From: SNAP01 sp049671745 | GTDB lineage: Bacteria; Bacteroidota; Bacteroidia; Bacteroidales; Marinifilaceae | Length of the DNA: 64,000 nt | Direction: 5' to 3' | Assembly: GCA_049671745.1 (NCBI GenBank) | Contig: JBATVL010000078.1 | Location: 40,871-104,870, forward strand | Part shown: piece after piece, positions 53,924-62,972 of the stretch | How the letters are laid out: each line of letters begins with the position of its first letter | How positions within the stretch are numbered: position 1 is the first letter of the stretch | The notes under the pieces: generated by a model | The model's input: only the letters and a program-made list of their open reading frames with translations | Told to the model about the DNA's origin: nothing | The model's database searches: none | Made by a program: the position numbers and the translations under genes

Positions 53924-54309
53924 TACTTTGGGGGGTATCTCATAGGATGCATTTGTTTTTTTATAACTCTGTTATATGAGTAAATTATATTGGCATAAAT
54001 ATTATTCCTATGCAATAGTATTTATAAATATATGGTTGATGTTTTTTTGTGATTATATTTTATTCTTTCTGAATTATTTATTGATAATCGAGACTGTTTA
54101 GCTTATATAATTTAAAAAGCAACAATGACTTGATGTCTTTTTCTATATGAATATAATTTGTATTTCTCAAATGTTATAGATTAATAAAGTAAGTTATATG
54201 GGAGTGATTTTGTTTTAGAATTATGTATATTAATAAATTACTAGTAAAGAATATGTATATTTATTCTTATAAAAAAATCCTTAGAATCTAGAGTAAAAAA
54301 ATATTTAGT
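53924..54309. other. Intergenic AT-rich region
   Basis: Nearly 400 bp between array C and the OLD-like gene. I see no gene, repeat or RNA motif in it. Confidence 0.5.
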
Positions 54310-54317
54310 TACATTTG
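54310..54317 (+). promoter_or_regulatory. Candidate -7 box for the OLD-like gene
   Basis: TACATTTG, exact consensus, 28 bp before the ATG at 54346. An in-frame TTG at 54319 would lie before the transcript start, so the ATG is preferred. No -33 match. Confidence 0.45.
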
Positions 54318-54345
54318 TTTGAACTTAAAATATATATATATTTAT

Positions 54346-55865
54346 ATGAAAAAAGATAAAAAACAGAAGACTATTAAAGAGATTACACAACAAAGATTAC
54401 ATTCTATAGATTTTGAGTTATTAAAGAATATTAGAAATGTGAATTTTTCAATTGAACCTAATAATGTTACTGGAATTTTTGGAATAAATGGTTGTGGGAA
54501 ATCAACATTAATTCATGCAATTGCATGTTTATATAAACCAACGGATAGTGATAAAGAGAGAAAGAATCATAAATTCAGTTCATATTTCACCCCAACGACT
54601 CACTCTGCATGGAAGGGGAGTCTTTTTACTATAGAACATTCTTATAGAAAGAATGGAAAAGAGGTTAGCCATGAGAAAAAAGAATATAGGAAAGATGACA
54701 GTAGATGGGCTCCTCAATATAGTCGACGTCCCGAGAGAGACGTATATTTTATTGGAATAGATACAAGTGTTCCAGATATTGAAAAAGAAAAAACATTGCT
54801 CTAATTAATTTACAAACTTCTCATCATTCAGATGATATTTCTATAAAGATCCTTCGATATGTATCGACTATATTAAATAAAGACTATAAAGAATATAATA
54901 AATGTACAGAAGGAAATAAAGAATATCTTGGTGTAAAAGATTCAGAAGATATAGAATATTCATCTTTATTTATGGGTGCTGGGGAACAACGTGTTTTTCG
55001 AATATTAGATATTATTATTAATGCTCCAAAGTATTCTTTAATTGTTATTGATGAGATAGATCTAACAATTCATACAAATGCATTAAATAAATTATTAGAT
55101 ATTATTATTGAACTAGCAAATGAAAATAGTTTACAGATTATATTTACTAGTCATAGGGAAGAACTTCTTACTCGAACAGATATAAATTTTAGGCATATTC
55201 ACCAAACACCTGAAAAGACTTTGTATTTAGAAAATACAAATCCTGATTGCATAAAGAGATTAACAGGTGACAGGGAAAGATGTTTAGAAATTTTTGTTGA
55301 AGATGATCTAAGTAAAGAAATTGTTTCTAAAGTGCTTGAAGAAGAGCGTATGATAAAACACACTTCTGTTAGGCAATTTGGTTCTATTGGAAATAGTTAT
55401 ACTCTAGCTTCTGGAATTATACTTAAAGGAAACAAAGATGATTTATTGAGAACAAAGATAATAACAGATGGAGATGTGGATAGAACAGAAAACGATAAAA
55501 TTAATAGAATAAAAAAATGTATGGGAGGTACAGAAATTGATATTGAAGAAAAGAGAAAATCTGCATTAAGTTTAATTGATCAATATGTTTTACCTGATAA
55601 TATGAATCCTGAGCAATATATTCATTATCAACTAAATAATTTGAGTTCTAGTAATGAAATAGTAGAATCAGCAAAGGGTATTAATGTTGCATCAGAAAGA
55701 CATGAATATGTGAATCAAATTATTGACGATCTTGGGTATGAAGATAGGAGAAAAGCCTTGTCTAAGATAATTGAAGAATTTAGTAAATGTGAAGGTTGGA
55801 TTAGTTTTACTAAACCAATTAAAACATGGTTAGAAATGAAGAAAAAAGAGCTAGAGTTATCATAA
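54346..55865 (+). pseudogene. OLD-like ATPase with TOPRIM domain, frameshifted at an A-run
   Basis: Two frames together encode one protein of about 506 residues. The first part (to 54804) has Walker A GINGCGKSTLIHAI. The second part (continuing in another frame, intact to 55865) has the ABC-type signature MGAGEQRVFRILDI, Walker B SLIVIDEIDLTIH, the switch histidine TSHREELL, and then a TOPRIM-like domain with LEIFVEDD and IITDGDVD as in OLD nucleases. Continuity is restored by one extra A in the run at 54788-54793, giving EKEKNIALINLQT. So one A is missing, or the site shifts by slippage, or it is a sequencing error. Such ATPase-nucleases are found in phage defence loci. It lies about 210 bp upstream of the SIR2 gene. 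Confidence 0.8.
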
Positions 55866-55950
55866 TATTGATTAATATTGAAAGATGTTAAAAAAAGTTG
55901 AATTTTTACCTTTTTAAATGAAATAGTAAAGAGTTGATTTTATGTAAGCT

Positions 55951-55988
55951 TAAACAAACCAAATGATATATATAATTTGGTTTGTTTA
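55951..55988. repeat. 14-bp inverted repeat ahead of SIR2
   Basis: Perfect arms TAAACAAACCAAAT (55951-55964) and its complement (55975-55988), 10-nt loop. No T-run follows. It may be a weak terminator for the OLD-like gene or an operator for the SIR2-HerA unit, 88 bp before its ATG. Confidence 0.6.
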
Positions 55989-56076
55989 TCAGTGTCGTTA
56001 TTATATAGATACTTATATTATTACTAATTAAGTAATCATTATTGGAATATATTATCATATTTAATTTAAATAAATA

Positions 56077-57270
56077 ATGGGAAATACACATGATCCAATT
56101 AAACAGATTAGATTTTTAAGTCAGATTCTTTCAAATGACAAGAAATCAATATCTTTTTTCTTATCTGCAGGTTGTCCGTTAGGAGTTAATATGCCAAAAG
56201 ATGAATGGCCATTAATTCCTGCTATTAAAGAATTAACTCAAAAAGTTAATAAGGCATTATGTCACAAAGAAAGATCTGAATTGAAGTATTCATTGTTACT
56301 TAATGAGGTTAATAAGGATGGAAAAGATCAAGACAATATTGAATTAGTGCTCAGTTTTGTTCGTTCATTAAAAGAAGTTTCATCTGGTGATGCGGTCAGA
56401 GGCTTTACACGAGTAGAATTAGAAAATATTGAGAAAGAAATATGTTCTGTTATTGCGAAATTAATTAATGTTGAATTACCAAGTGATATTACTCCATATC
56501 ATAAATTTGCATCTTGGATAGCATCTATTGATAGAGAAAAACCTATTGAGATTTTCACAACGAATTATGATCTTTTAGTTGAACAAGCACTAGAGGAAAC
56601 TTCTGTGCCATATTTTGATGGATTTGTAGGTGCAAGAAATTCATTTTTTGACTTGAGAGCAATAGAAGATAATGCAATACCTACTCATTGGACTAGATTA
56701 TGGAAGATACATGGATCTTTAAATTGGTATCAGAGTGAAAACTCTGTTCACAGAAGTACAGGTAGTAATATACAAGATCAAGAGTCTCACTTAATATATC
56801 CTTCTCATCTAAAATATAACCAAAGTAGAAAAATGCCATATTTGGCTTTAATTGATCATTTAACAAATTCAATAAAGATCGAACCATCAATTTTAATAAC
56901 TAGTGGTTATTCTTTTAATGATGAACATATAAATGATGCAATATTAAAAGCACTAAAAGCAAATCCAGCTTCTGTTGTGATTGCTCTTCTATTTGGAAAG
57001 TTATCTAATTATCCTAGAGCAGAGGAAATTGTATGTAGGAGACCTAATATTAGTTTATGGGCTTCTGATAAAGCTATAATTGGTACAAAGAAAGGTTCTT
57101 GGAAAAATATGGAAGAATTTGATAAGGATGATAATATCGCAGATGTTATTGAAAGAAAAAATAATATTGAAAGTGGTGAAATTTCATGGGAAGTAAATTT
57201 AGGTGATTTTGCGAAATTAGGAGATTTCTTACAAGAGTTAGTTGGTTATGAAAAGGAAGAAAACGAATGA
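56077..57270 (+). CDS. SIR2-family NADase-like defence protein
   Basis: A 397-residue SIR2-like protein. The NAD-binding fold shows SFFLSAGCPLGV near residue 27, FTTNYDLLVEQA near 165 with the conserved Asn, and LWKIHGSLNWY near 207 with the conserved His. ITSGYSFNDEHIN near 275 fits the C-terminal part of SIR2 defence effectors. It overlaps the HerA gene by 4 bp. SIR2 plus HerA pairs are a known anti-phage system in which the two form a large complex that depletes NAD+ upon infection. The assignment to that system rests on gene pairing and motifs. Confidence 0.88.
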   Translation: MGNTHDPIKQIRFLSQILSNDKKSISFFLSAGCPLGVNMPKDEWPLIPAIKELTQKVNKALCHKERSELKYSLLLNEVNKDGKDQDNIELVLSFVRSLKEVSSGDAVRGFTRVELENIEKEICSVIAKLINVELPSDITPYHKFASWIASIDREKPIEIFTTNYDLLVEQALEETSVPYFDGFVGARNSFFDLRAIEDNAIPTHWTRLWKIHGSLNWYQSENSVHRSTGSNIQDQESHLIYPSHLKYNQSRKMPYLALIDHLTNSIKIEPSILITSGYSFNDEHINDAILKALKANPASVVIALLFGKLSNYPRAEEIVCRRPNISLWASDKAIIGTKKGSWKNMEEFDKDDNIADVIERKNNIESGEISWEVNLGDFAKLGDFLQELVGYEKEENE

Positions 57271-59048
57271 GAAACAAAGCAACGTATCTAGGTACCGTCG
57301 AAGATGTAAAAGGTGCAAGTGTTAGAATCTTATTATCAAATGAATCATTGTCAGGTTTAGTTTATGTTGATGGACAGGGGTATAGAATAGGTCAAATAGG
57401 AACTTTTATTAAAATACCAATTGGTTTTACTATGCTTTATGGTATTATTTCTCAAGTTGGTGCAAATTCTGTTCCAGATAGTTTAGTTGATTATTCTCCT
57501 TACGGAAATCGTTGGATGACTGTTCAACTTGTTGGAGAAGGAACAATTAAGGGAGATTTTCAACGTGGTATTAGCCAATACCCAACAATTGGAGATGAAG
57601 CTCATCTTGTATCTGAGAAAGATCTAGGTAGAATTTATGGAAAGATATCTGATGTTAATTATATAAATATAGGAAATATTGTAGGTGCAGAATCTATTCC
57701 AGCATTACTTGATATAGATAAACTTGTTACCCGACATTGTTCAATTGTTGGGTCAACAGGTTCAGGGAAATCTAATACTGTAGTAGCGCTGTTGAAATCT
57801 ATTAATTCTGGAAAGTACCCAAAAGCGAAGATTGTATTAATAGATCCACATTCTGAATATAGAACAGCTTTAGGAACTTGTAGTAAAGTCTATTCAATTG
57901 ATGGTATCAATCCATTAAAAATTCCTTACTGGTGTCTGTCATATAATGAATTAGCATTAATATTATTTGATAGAAGACAAGCAGCTGATTCTCCTCAAGA
58001 TTTACGTATCCAACAAGAAATATTTAAACAAAAACTTAGTGTTATAAATAGCCTTAAATCTGGTGAAATTTCTAGAAATCAAATAACTGTAGATTCTCCT
58101 ATTCCATTTGATTTAAAACAAGTTTGGTACGACTTATATTTAGAGACTTATGCTACCGTTAATAAAAAGGGAGATTTTTCTACTATTGCTTATCAAAAAG
58201 ATAAAAATGGCAATTCTTTAATAGGTAATAAGGAGACTCTTGAGTTACCTCAGTTTTTATCTCCTGGTGTTGGTGGTGCTGCTCCATTTATATACACAAC
58301 AAATAAATTATTAGCATCTTATTTAAATAAGTTAAGGGGTAAGCTTTTAGATAACCGTATCGATTTTATTTTTAATACATCTGATTATGATGGTATAACT
58401 AAAGATTTAGATGATTTATTAGATGAATGGATTAATCATACAAAGCCTATAACAATATTAGATCTGGGAGGTATTCCTTTTGATATAATGGATTTAGCAG
58501 TTGGTTTAATATCTAGATTAATCTTTGAAACTATGTTTTGGGGTCGTGATATTGATGGTATTGGTAGACAAAGACCAGTTCTAATGGTTTATGAAGAAGC
58601 TCATTCTTATTTGCCAAAGGGAGGTAGTAATCAATTTGTTCAAGGATATTCAAGTAGTGCCGTGAGAAGAATTTGTAAAGAAGGAAGAAAGTATGGCATA
58701 GGTGCATTAATCGTTAGTCAACGTCCTTCTGATTTGGATACTTCAATACTTTCTCAGTGTGGTACTTTTATTACTTTAAGGCTTTCTAGTTCTGATGATC
58801 AATCAATAATACGTTCTTCTATTCCTGATAATTCAAGTAATCTTTCTGAAACATTGTCATCTTTAAGAACTGGAGAAGCTATAATCGTGGGTGAAGCAAT
58901 CAAAATTCCGAGTCGTGTTATTATTCCTTTAATGAAGCCTCGACCAGATAGTCATGATGCTACTCCATCTAAGGAATGGTCAAATATAAATGTTGAAAAG
59001 CCTGCGTTCGCAGACGCTATAACTAATTGGAGAAAACAAAAAATATAA
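57267..59048 (+). CDS. HerA-family ATPase/helicase of a SIR2-HerA system
   Basis: A 593-residue hexameric-type ATPase. An N-terminal HAS-barrel-like domain (1-145) precedes Walker A IVGSTGSGKSNTVV (162-170). Further ATPase landmarks are VLIDPHSEY near 190, the Walker B-like PVLMVYEEAHSYLP near 440 and ALIVSQRPSDLDTSILSQCG near 485, with sensor-type and arginine-rich elements after it. The overlap with the SIR2 gene points to obligate co-expression. Confidence 0.93.
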   Translation: MRNKATYLGTVEDVKGASVRILLSNESLSGLVYVDGQGYRIGQIGTFIKIPIGFTMLYGIISQVGANSVPDSLVDYSPYGNRWMTVQLVGEGTIKGDFQRGISQYPTIGDEAHLVSEKDLGRIYGKISDVNYINIGNIVGAESIPALLDIDKLVTRHCSIVGSTGSGKSNTVVALLKSINSGKYPKAKIVLIDPHSEYRTALGTCSKVYSIDGINPLKIPYWCLSYNELALILFDRRQAADSPQDLRIQQEIFKQKLSVINSLKSGEISRNQITVDSPIPFDLKQVWYDLYLETYATVNKKGDFSTIAYQKDKNGNSLIGNKETLELPQFLSPGVGGAAPFIYTTNKLLASYLNKLRGKLLDNRIDFIFNTSDYDGITKDLDDLLDEWINHTKPITILDLGGIPFDIMDLAVGLISRLIFETMFWGRDIDGIGRQRPVLMVYEEAHSYLPKGGSNQFVQGYSSSAVRRICKEGRKYGIGALIVSQRPSDLDTSILSQCGTFITLRLSSSDDQSIIRSSIPDNSSNLSETLSSLRTGEAIIVGEAIKIPSRVIIPLMKPRPDSHDATPSKEWSNINVEKPAFADAITNWRKQKI

Positions 59049-59065
59049 ACTTAAAAAATATAAGT

Positions 59066-59275
59066 ATGGAAATGATATCAGTAAATTCAAGAAATCTTTC
59101 ATCTATTGGATATGATGATGAAACAGAGATATTAAATATTCAGTTTAATAATGGTCGTACATATCAATATTTTAATGTTCCTTTATATGAATTCAATAAT
59201 CTTTTAAATGCGAGTTCAAAAGGACAGTATGCAAATCAAAATATATATAAATCTTATAGTTCGTCAGAGATCTAA
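59066..59275 (+). CDS. KTSC-domain small protein
   Basis: 69 residues (MEMISVNSRNLSSIGY at the start). The pattern IGYDDETEILNIQFNNGRTYQYFNVP and NNLLNASSKGQYANQNI matches the KTSC domain, named for lysyl-tRNA synthetase-associated small proteins and often seen near phage or defence genes. It begins 17 bp after the HerA stop and is likely co-transcribed. Its role here is unknown; it could be a third component or a passenger. Confidence 0.75.
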   Translation: MEMISVNSRNLSSIGYDDETEILNIQFNNGRTYQYFNVPLYEFNNLLNASSKGQYANQNIYKSYSSSEI

Positions 59276-59384
59276 TCTTTGCATAATTATTGATATAACG
59301 CCTTGTTTAAGGAAAGAATACACAATAAGTTTACTATTTGATTGTTGGCTTATAGAATAAGAAATAAAGATTTGTAAATTAATA

Positions 59385-59416
59385 AAAACGCAAAGTATCT
59401 AGGCTTTGCGTTTTTT
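59385..59416 (+). terminator. Terminator of the SIR2-HerA-KTSC unit
   Basis: Stem AAAACGCAAAG with CTTTGCGTTTT around an 8- to 10-nt loop, then a T-run. It lies about 110 bp after the KTSC gene. Confidence 0.85.
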
Positions 59417-59536
59417 ATGTAAATAAAGTTATTGCAATCCATATTGGATTGGTGATTTCTTTTTGATAAATTTACTTGATTAAAGACATAAATATCCTGA
59501 ATATTTGAATGTTGTAAATAAAGTTACTGTAGTGAA

Positions 59537-60307
59537 ATGATTATACAATACTGTTCCGACTTACATTTAGAATTTCCTGAAAATGAGGAAATCTTAAGAA
59601 CTACACCAATAGAAACAAAAGGAGATATACTTATTCTGTCTGGAGATATTGTTCCTTTTGTTGTTCTTGATAAATATATGTGGTTTTTCGAAGATCTTTC
59701 TGCCAAGTTTAAATATGTGTATTGGATTCCAGGAAATCATGAGTATTACTATTCTGATATTTCTAGAGCTTATAATGTTATTAATGAAAAGATTCTCTAC
59801 AATGTTTATTTAGTTAATAACATCTGCCTACGACATGATGGTATAAAGTTTATTTTCTCTACTCTTTGGTCTAATATTAGTGAGAGTAATCAATACCTTA
59901 TACAAAATAGACTTTCTGATTTTGCTGTTATTAGAAATAAAGATGGTAAGTTTATTCCAAGTGATTATAATACACTGCACATAAAATCTTTGGATTTCAT
60001 CAAGAACTCACTTAAGGATTCAGAAGAAGAAAGAATAATAGTGGCTACTCATCATGTTCCTACTTTTTATAATTATCCTGACAAATATAAGAGTGATATT
60101 CTCAATCAGGCTTTTGTTTGTGAATTATACGAATTCATAGAGTCGTCTAATATTGATTATTGGATATTTGGACATCATCATTCTAATGTACCTGATTTTA
60201 TAGTAGGAGACAGTATTCTCACTACAAATCAATTAGGATATGTAAGAAGTAATGAGCATCTTTTATTTAAAACAAAATACATAAAGTTTGGAAAATCAGG
60301 ACAATAA
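59537..60307 (+). CDS. Calcineurin-like metallophosphoesterase
   Basis: A 256-residue cytoplasmic enzyme with a full set of metal motifs: CSDLHLEF near residue 6, LSGDIVP near 34, IPGNHEYYY near 65, ATHHVPT near 172 and FGHHHSN near 215. The substrate (nucleotide, phosphoprotein or nucleic acid) is not evident. It stands alone between a terminator and an inverted repeat, inside the defence region. It may be a component of a defence gene set or a house-keeping passenger. Confidence 0.88.
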   Translation: MIIQYCSDLHLEFPENEEILRTTPIETKGDILILSGDIVPFVVLDKYMWFFEDLSAKFKYVYWIPGNHEYYYSDISRAYNVINEKILYNVYLVNNICLRHDGIKFIFSTLWSNISESNQYLIQNRLSDFAVIRNKDGKFIPSDYNTLHIKSLDFIKNSLKDSEEERIIVATHHVPTFYNYPDKYKSDILNQAFVCELYEFIESSNIDYWIFGHHHSNVPDFIVGDSILTTNQLGYVRSNEHLLFKTKYIKFGKSGQ

Positions 60308-60348
60308 ACCTATTATTGCACAATAAACTAGACAGGTTTATTGTGCAA
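60300..60348. promoter_or_regulatory. Inverted repeat ahead of the AbiE-like pair, possible operator
   Basis: Perfect 13-bp arms TTGCACAATAAAC (60316-60328) and complement (60336-60348), 7-nt loop. A further copy of ACAATAAAC overlaps the end of the phosphoesterase gene at 60301-60309. No T-run follows. AbiEi antitoxins repress by binding inverted repeats ahead of their operon, so an operator 22 bp before this start is a reasonable reading. Confidence 0.55.
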
Positions 60349-60369
60349 ATTTAAGTTTACTATCGTATT

Positions 60370-61377
60370 ATGGAGCATTTAGAACAATATATAAAAGAAG
60401 TATTAGGTGAGACTATTCAGTTGAATAAACTCACGAATAATCAGATGAATAATATACCAATTCATATATCTCTTTCTTATAATATATATAAAACTATCTT
60501 ATTAGATAATGAGATTATTTTAATTGAGTATAAGGATATTGAGGGTTTTAAGATCTTACAGATAGATAAACACATAGCGATTCTGAGAAAAGCTTTTGAT
60601 ACTAATGTTGTGCTTGTTCTTTCTGAATTAGCTTCTTATAATCGTTTGCGATTAATAGATAAAAGAATCAATTTTATAGTGGCAGGTAAACAACTTTATA
60701 TCCCTGCTTTGCTTATTGATCTTAGGGAGCCTTTTACTCCTAATAAGAAATTAAGTAATTTGGCTCTTACACCTTCTGCTCAAGTTATTGTTTTATATCA
60801 TATTCTTAATCAAGACGTGCATAAGGATATAAGTAATATTTCTTTTAAAGAACTTGCTGAGATAATTGGTTATACTCCTATGTCTATTTCTAAGGCTGTT
60901 GATAATCTTAAGCAACTTGAATTAATAGAGGTTGAGGGGCTTAAAGAGAAGAGAATTTTGTTTACAGATCATAAGAAAGATTTGTGGATTAGGATTAAGG
61001 AGAGTTTGTTTTTTTGTAATCCTGTTGTTAAAAAGATTTTTGTTGATGAAATCCCTCAAGATGTGAAATTGTTATTAAGTAACGAATCAGCTCTTGCTGA
61101 ATATTCTGATATGAATCCTTCTCGTCAAGATATATTTGCTTTAGATAAGAAGATGTATCATACATTACAAAAGAAGGATCTTTTAATAAATGAGAATATA
61201 AATGAAGGGAAATATTGTATAGAGGTGTGGAAATATAATCCTTTAATACTTGCTGAATTGTTTAATACGAATATAAGTATTGTTGATCCGCTTTCTTTGT
61301 ATTATAGTCTTATACATGATACTGACGAACGAATTGATATGGCATTAGATAAAATTGAAAAGAAATATTTATGGTAA
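60370..61377 (+). CDS. AbiEi-like antitoxin with winged helix-turn-helix
   Basis: A 335-residue protein. A winged HTH lies at about residues 155-205 (ISFKELAEIIGYTPMSISK then AVDNLKQLELIEVEG). The rest is of mixed alpha/beta character without recognised motifs. Its overlap (7 bp) with a nucleotidyltransferase gene of the AbiEii type is the typical arrangement of a type IV toxin-antitoxin pair with a regulatory antitoxin. Assignment rests on this pairing and the HTH. It appears intact while its partner is frameshifted. Confidence 0.7.
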   Translation: MEHLEQYIKEVLGETIQLNKLTNNQMNNIPIHISLSYNIYKTILLDNEIILIEYKDIEGFKILQIDKHIAILRKAFDTNVVLVLSELASYNRLRLIDKRINFIVAGKQLYIPALLIDLREPFTPNKKLSNLALTPSAQVIVLYHILNQDVHKDISNISFKELAEIIGYTPMSISKAVDNLKQLELIEVEGLKEKRILFTDHKKDLWIRIKESLFFCNPVVKKIFVDEIPQDVKLLLSNESALAEYSDMNPSRQDIFALDKKMYHTLQKKDLLINENINEGKYCIEVWKYNPLILAELFNTNISIVDPLSLYYSLIHDTDERIDMALDKIEKKYLW

Positions 61378-62133
61378 TAGGAATGGATAGTTTTAAGACT
61401 TTTTTTAAGGAGTTTACAGATAATTATATAATAATTGGTGGTACTGCTTGCGATATTCATATAGAAGATGCAGGTTTTACTCCTAGAGCTACTAGGGATT
61501 TTGATATTATATTAGTTGTTGAGGCTTTAAGTAAAGAATTTGTTATTATGTTTTGGGAGTTCGTAAAGGAGGCAAATTATAGGCAGAGAGAAAAGGGAGA
61601 AGGTGAACGCAATTATTACCGTTTTGTTAATCCTGAGAATAGAGATTTCCCTTTTCAGGTTGAGCTATTTGCAAAGAATCCTGATTTATTAGATCTTGAT
61701 GAAGATTCTCATCTGACGCCTATTCCTACTGATGCAGAACTTTCTAGTTTGTCTGCAATTTTAATGGAATGAAACTTACTATCAGTTTACTATAGATAAT
61801 AGCAGTGTGCAGGATGATGTGCATATTGCTGATACTATTGCTCTTATTTGTCTTAAAGCACAGGCTCTTATCGATTATTCAAATAGAGCTGCTGCTGGAG
61901 AAAGTAATTGTTCTAAACAGATTAATAAACATAAGGCTGATATGCTTCGACTTACGCTTTTACTTACTCCTGATGATGCAATAATAATTCCTGATTCTAT
62001 AAAAGAAAAGTTGAGTGAGTGTCTTACTATTATGACTAAAGAACCTCCTAGTAAAGATATATTTAAGAATATGGGATTAAGCATTAGCCCTATTGAGGTT
62101 ATTAAACAATTCAAGGAGTTTTTTAATGTGTAA
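61371..62133 (+). pseudogene. AbiEii-like nucleotidyltransferase toxin, frameshifted
   Basis: A nucleotidyltransferase of about 253 residues in two frames. The first part has IIGGTACDIHIEDAG and TRDFDIILVVEAL, the GG...D-D pattern of the family. It stops at 61772. The downstream part (to 62133) continues in another frame as NETYYQFTIDNSSVQDDVH and onward. Removing one G near 61767 joins them, so a single-base insertion explains the break. AbiEii toxins add nucleotides to a target and block growth; this copy is likely inactive. The upstream AbiEi-like gene remains open. Confidence 0.78.
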
Positions 62134-62221
62134 AGAAAGATTGTATGTAGCATTCGAAAAGGGTGCAGCAGAAAGTATTGAATTTAATAATGCATTTATA
62201 AGTATACTGAAAGGAGTTTGA
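62126..62221 (+). other. 31-codon frame after the AbiEii remnant
   Basis: MCKERLYVAFEKGAAESIEF and 11 more codons, overlapping the stop of the broken toxin. It may be a remnant or chance; I see no family. Confidence 0.25.
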
Positions 62222-62338
62222 TTTGGTGTGAAATTGTTGCAATGCAATAATTACTAATAGGGTAAAAACGATTATCCATTTAAGTGAAATTTTTAATATC
62301 TTGCATTAAGTCTCTAATACAGGAAATAAATATAGCTC

Positions 62339-62692
62339 ATGATAGAAGAATTTATTATAGAAAACTTTAAAAGCTACAATGAATTAGCAAAGAGACGTAA
62401 ATTTTCTGTTCTTATTACAAGTCATAATCCAACATTACTTAATGCTTCACCTGCTGATAATATCTCAGATTTATAGTTCTGTTACAGGGATAAAAAAGAT
62501 GGTAGTAGTAAGCTAATCCGTCTACAAGATATTAAAGATTATCCTGAACTTATTGCTCAAGATGATATTGGCAATCTTTTAACTCGTGGCTTAATTGATC
62601 AATATGCAAAAGATGAATTTACAGCTGAAGATAAAATTAATAAAGGATTAGAATGGTTAAATGCTTTTAGAGTCTATATTCATAATATATAA
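62339..62692 (+). pseudogene. AAA-type ATPase remnant (internal deletion and stop codon)
   Basis: A 118-codon frame. The first 13 residues, MIEEFIIENFKSY, are the usual N-terminus of SMC-like AAA_21 ATPases. They are joined directly to the C-terminal part, ELAKRRKFSVLITSHNPTLL, which is the H-loop, so the Walker A to Walker B portion is deleted. In addition a TAG at 62474-62476 interrupts the frame, after which FCYRDKKDGSSKLIRL continues. A clear relic of a defence-type ATPase. Confidence 0.75.
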
Positions 62693-62728
62693 AGAATGTA
62701 ATTATTACATATTTATGAATAACTTTTA

Positions 62729-62736
62729 TACATTTG
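62729..62736 (+). promoter_or_regulatory. Candidate -7 box for the 71-codon gene
   Basis: TACATTTG, exact consensus, 20 bp before the ATG at 62757. No -33 partner recognised. Confidence 0.4.
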
Positions 62737-62756
62737 TATCGTATATGAATTAAAAT

Positions 62757-62972
62757 ATGGAGGTTAGTATGAAATTTATCAGTAGAATTATATCAATGTT
62801 TCTAGGTGAATATCAGAATGATAACATTGATGTCAAGAAAATGAAAGAGGAACTATTAAATTTTGATAGAACTCCTACTTTTGCAGATGATAAAGAAAAT
62901 TTACGTTCTGATTTTAATAACGTGCTGCATGATACAAATCGTGCATTTGAAAAATTAAAAACACACTATTAA
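62757..62972 (+). CDS. Small protein of unknown function
   Basis: 71 residues (67 if the internal ATG at 62769 is used). A short hydrophobic, basic start (MKFISRIISMFLGEY) is followed by a charged helical part ending in AFEKLKTHY. I do not recognise it. Its stop overlaps the start of the DUF2335 gene (TAATG), so the two formed a unit; the partner is now broken. Confidence 0.6.
   Translation: MEVSMKFISRIISMFLGEYQNDNIDVKKMKEELLNFDRTPTFADDKENLRSDFNNVLHDTNRAFEKLKTHY

Noticed and set aside
54781..54804. Programmed -1 frameshift at A AAA AAC in the OLD-like gene
   Set aside because: The heptamer is present but not in the phase needed for tandem slippage (zero frame reads AAA ACA), and I see no stimulatory hairpin; loss of one A is simpler. 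Transcriptional slippage remains possible.
62126..62221. 31-codon frame as a true small gene
   Set aside because: Too short, within a decaying region, no recognisable features; listed only as a low-confidence remnant.
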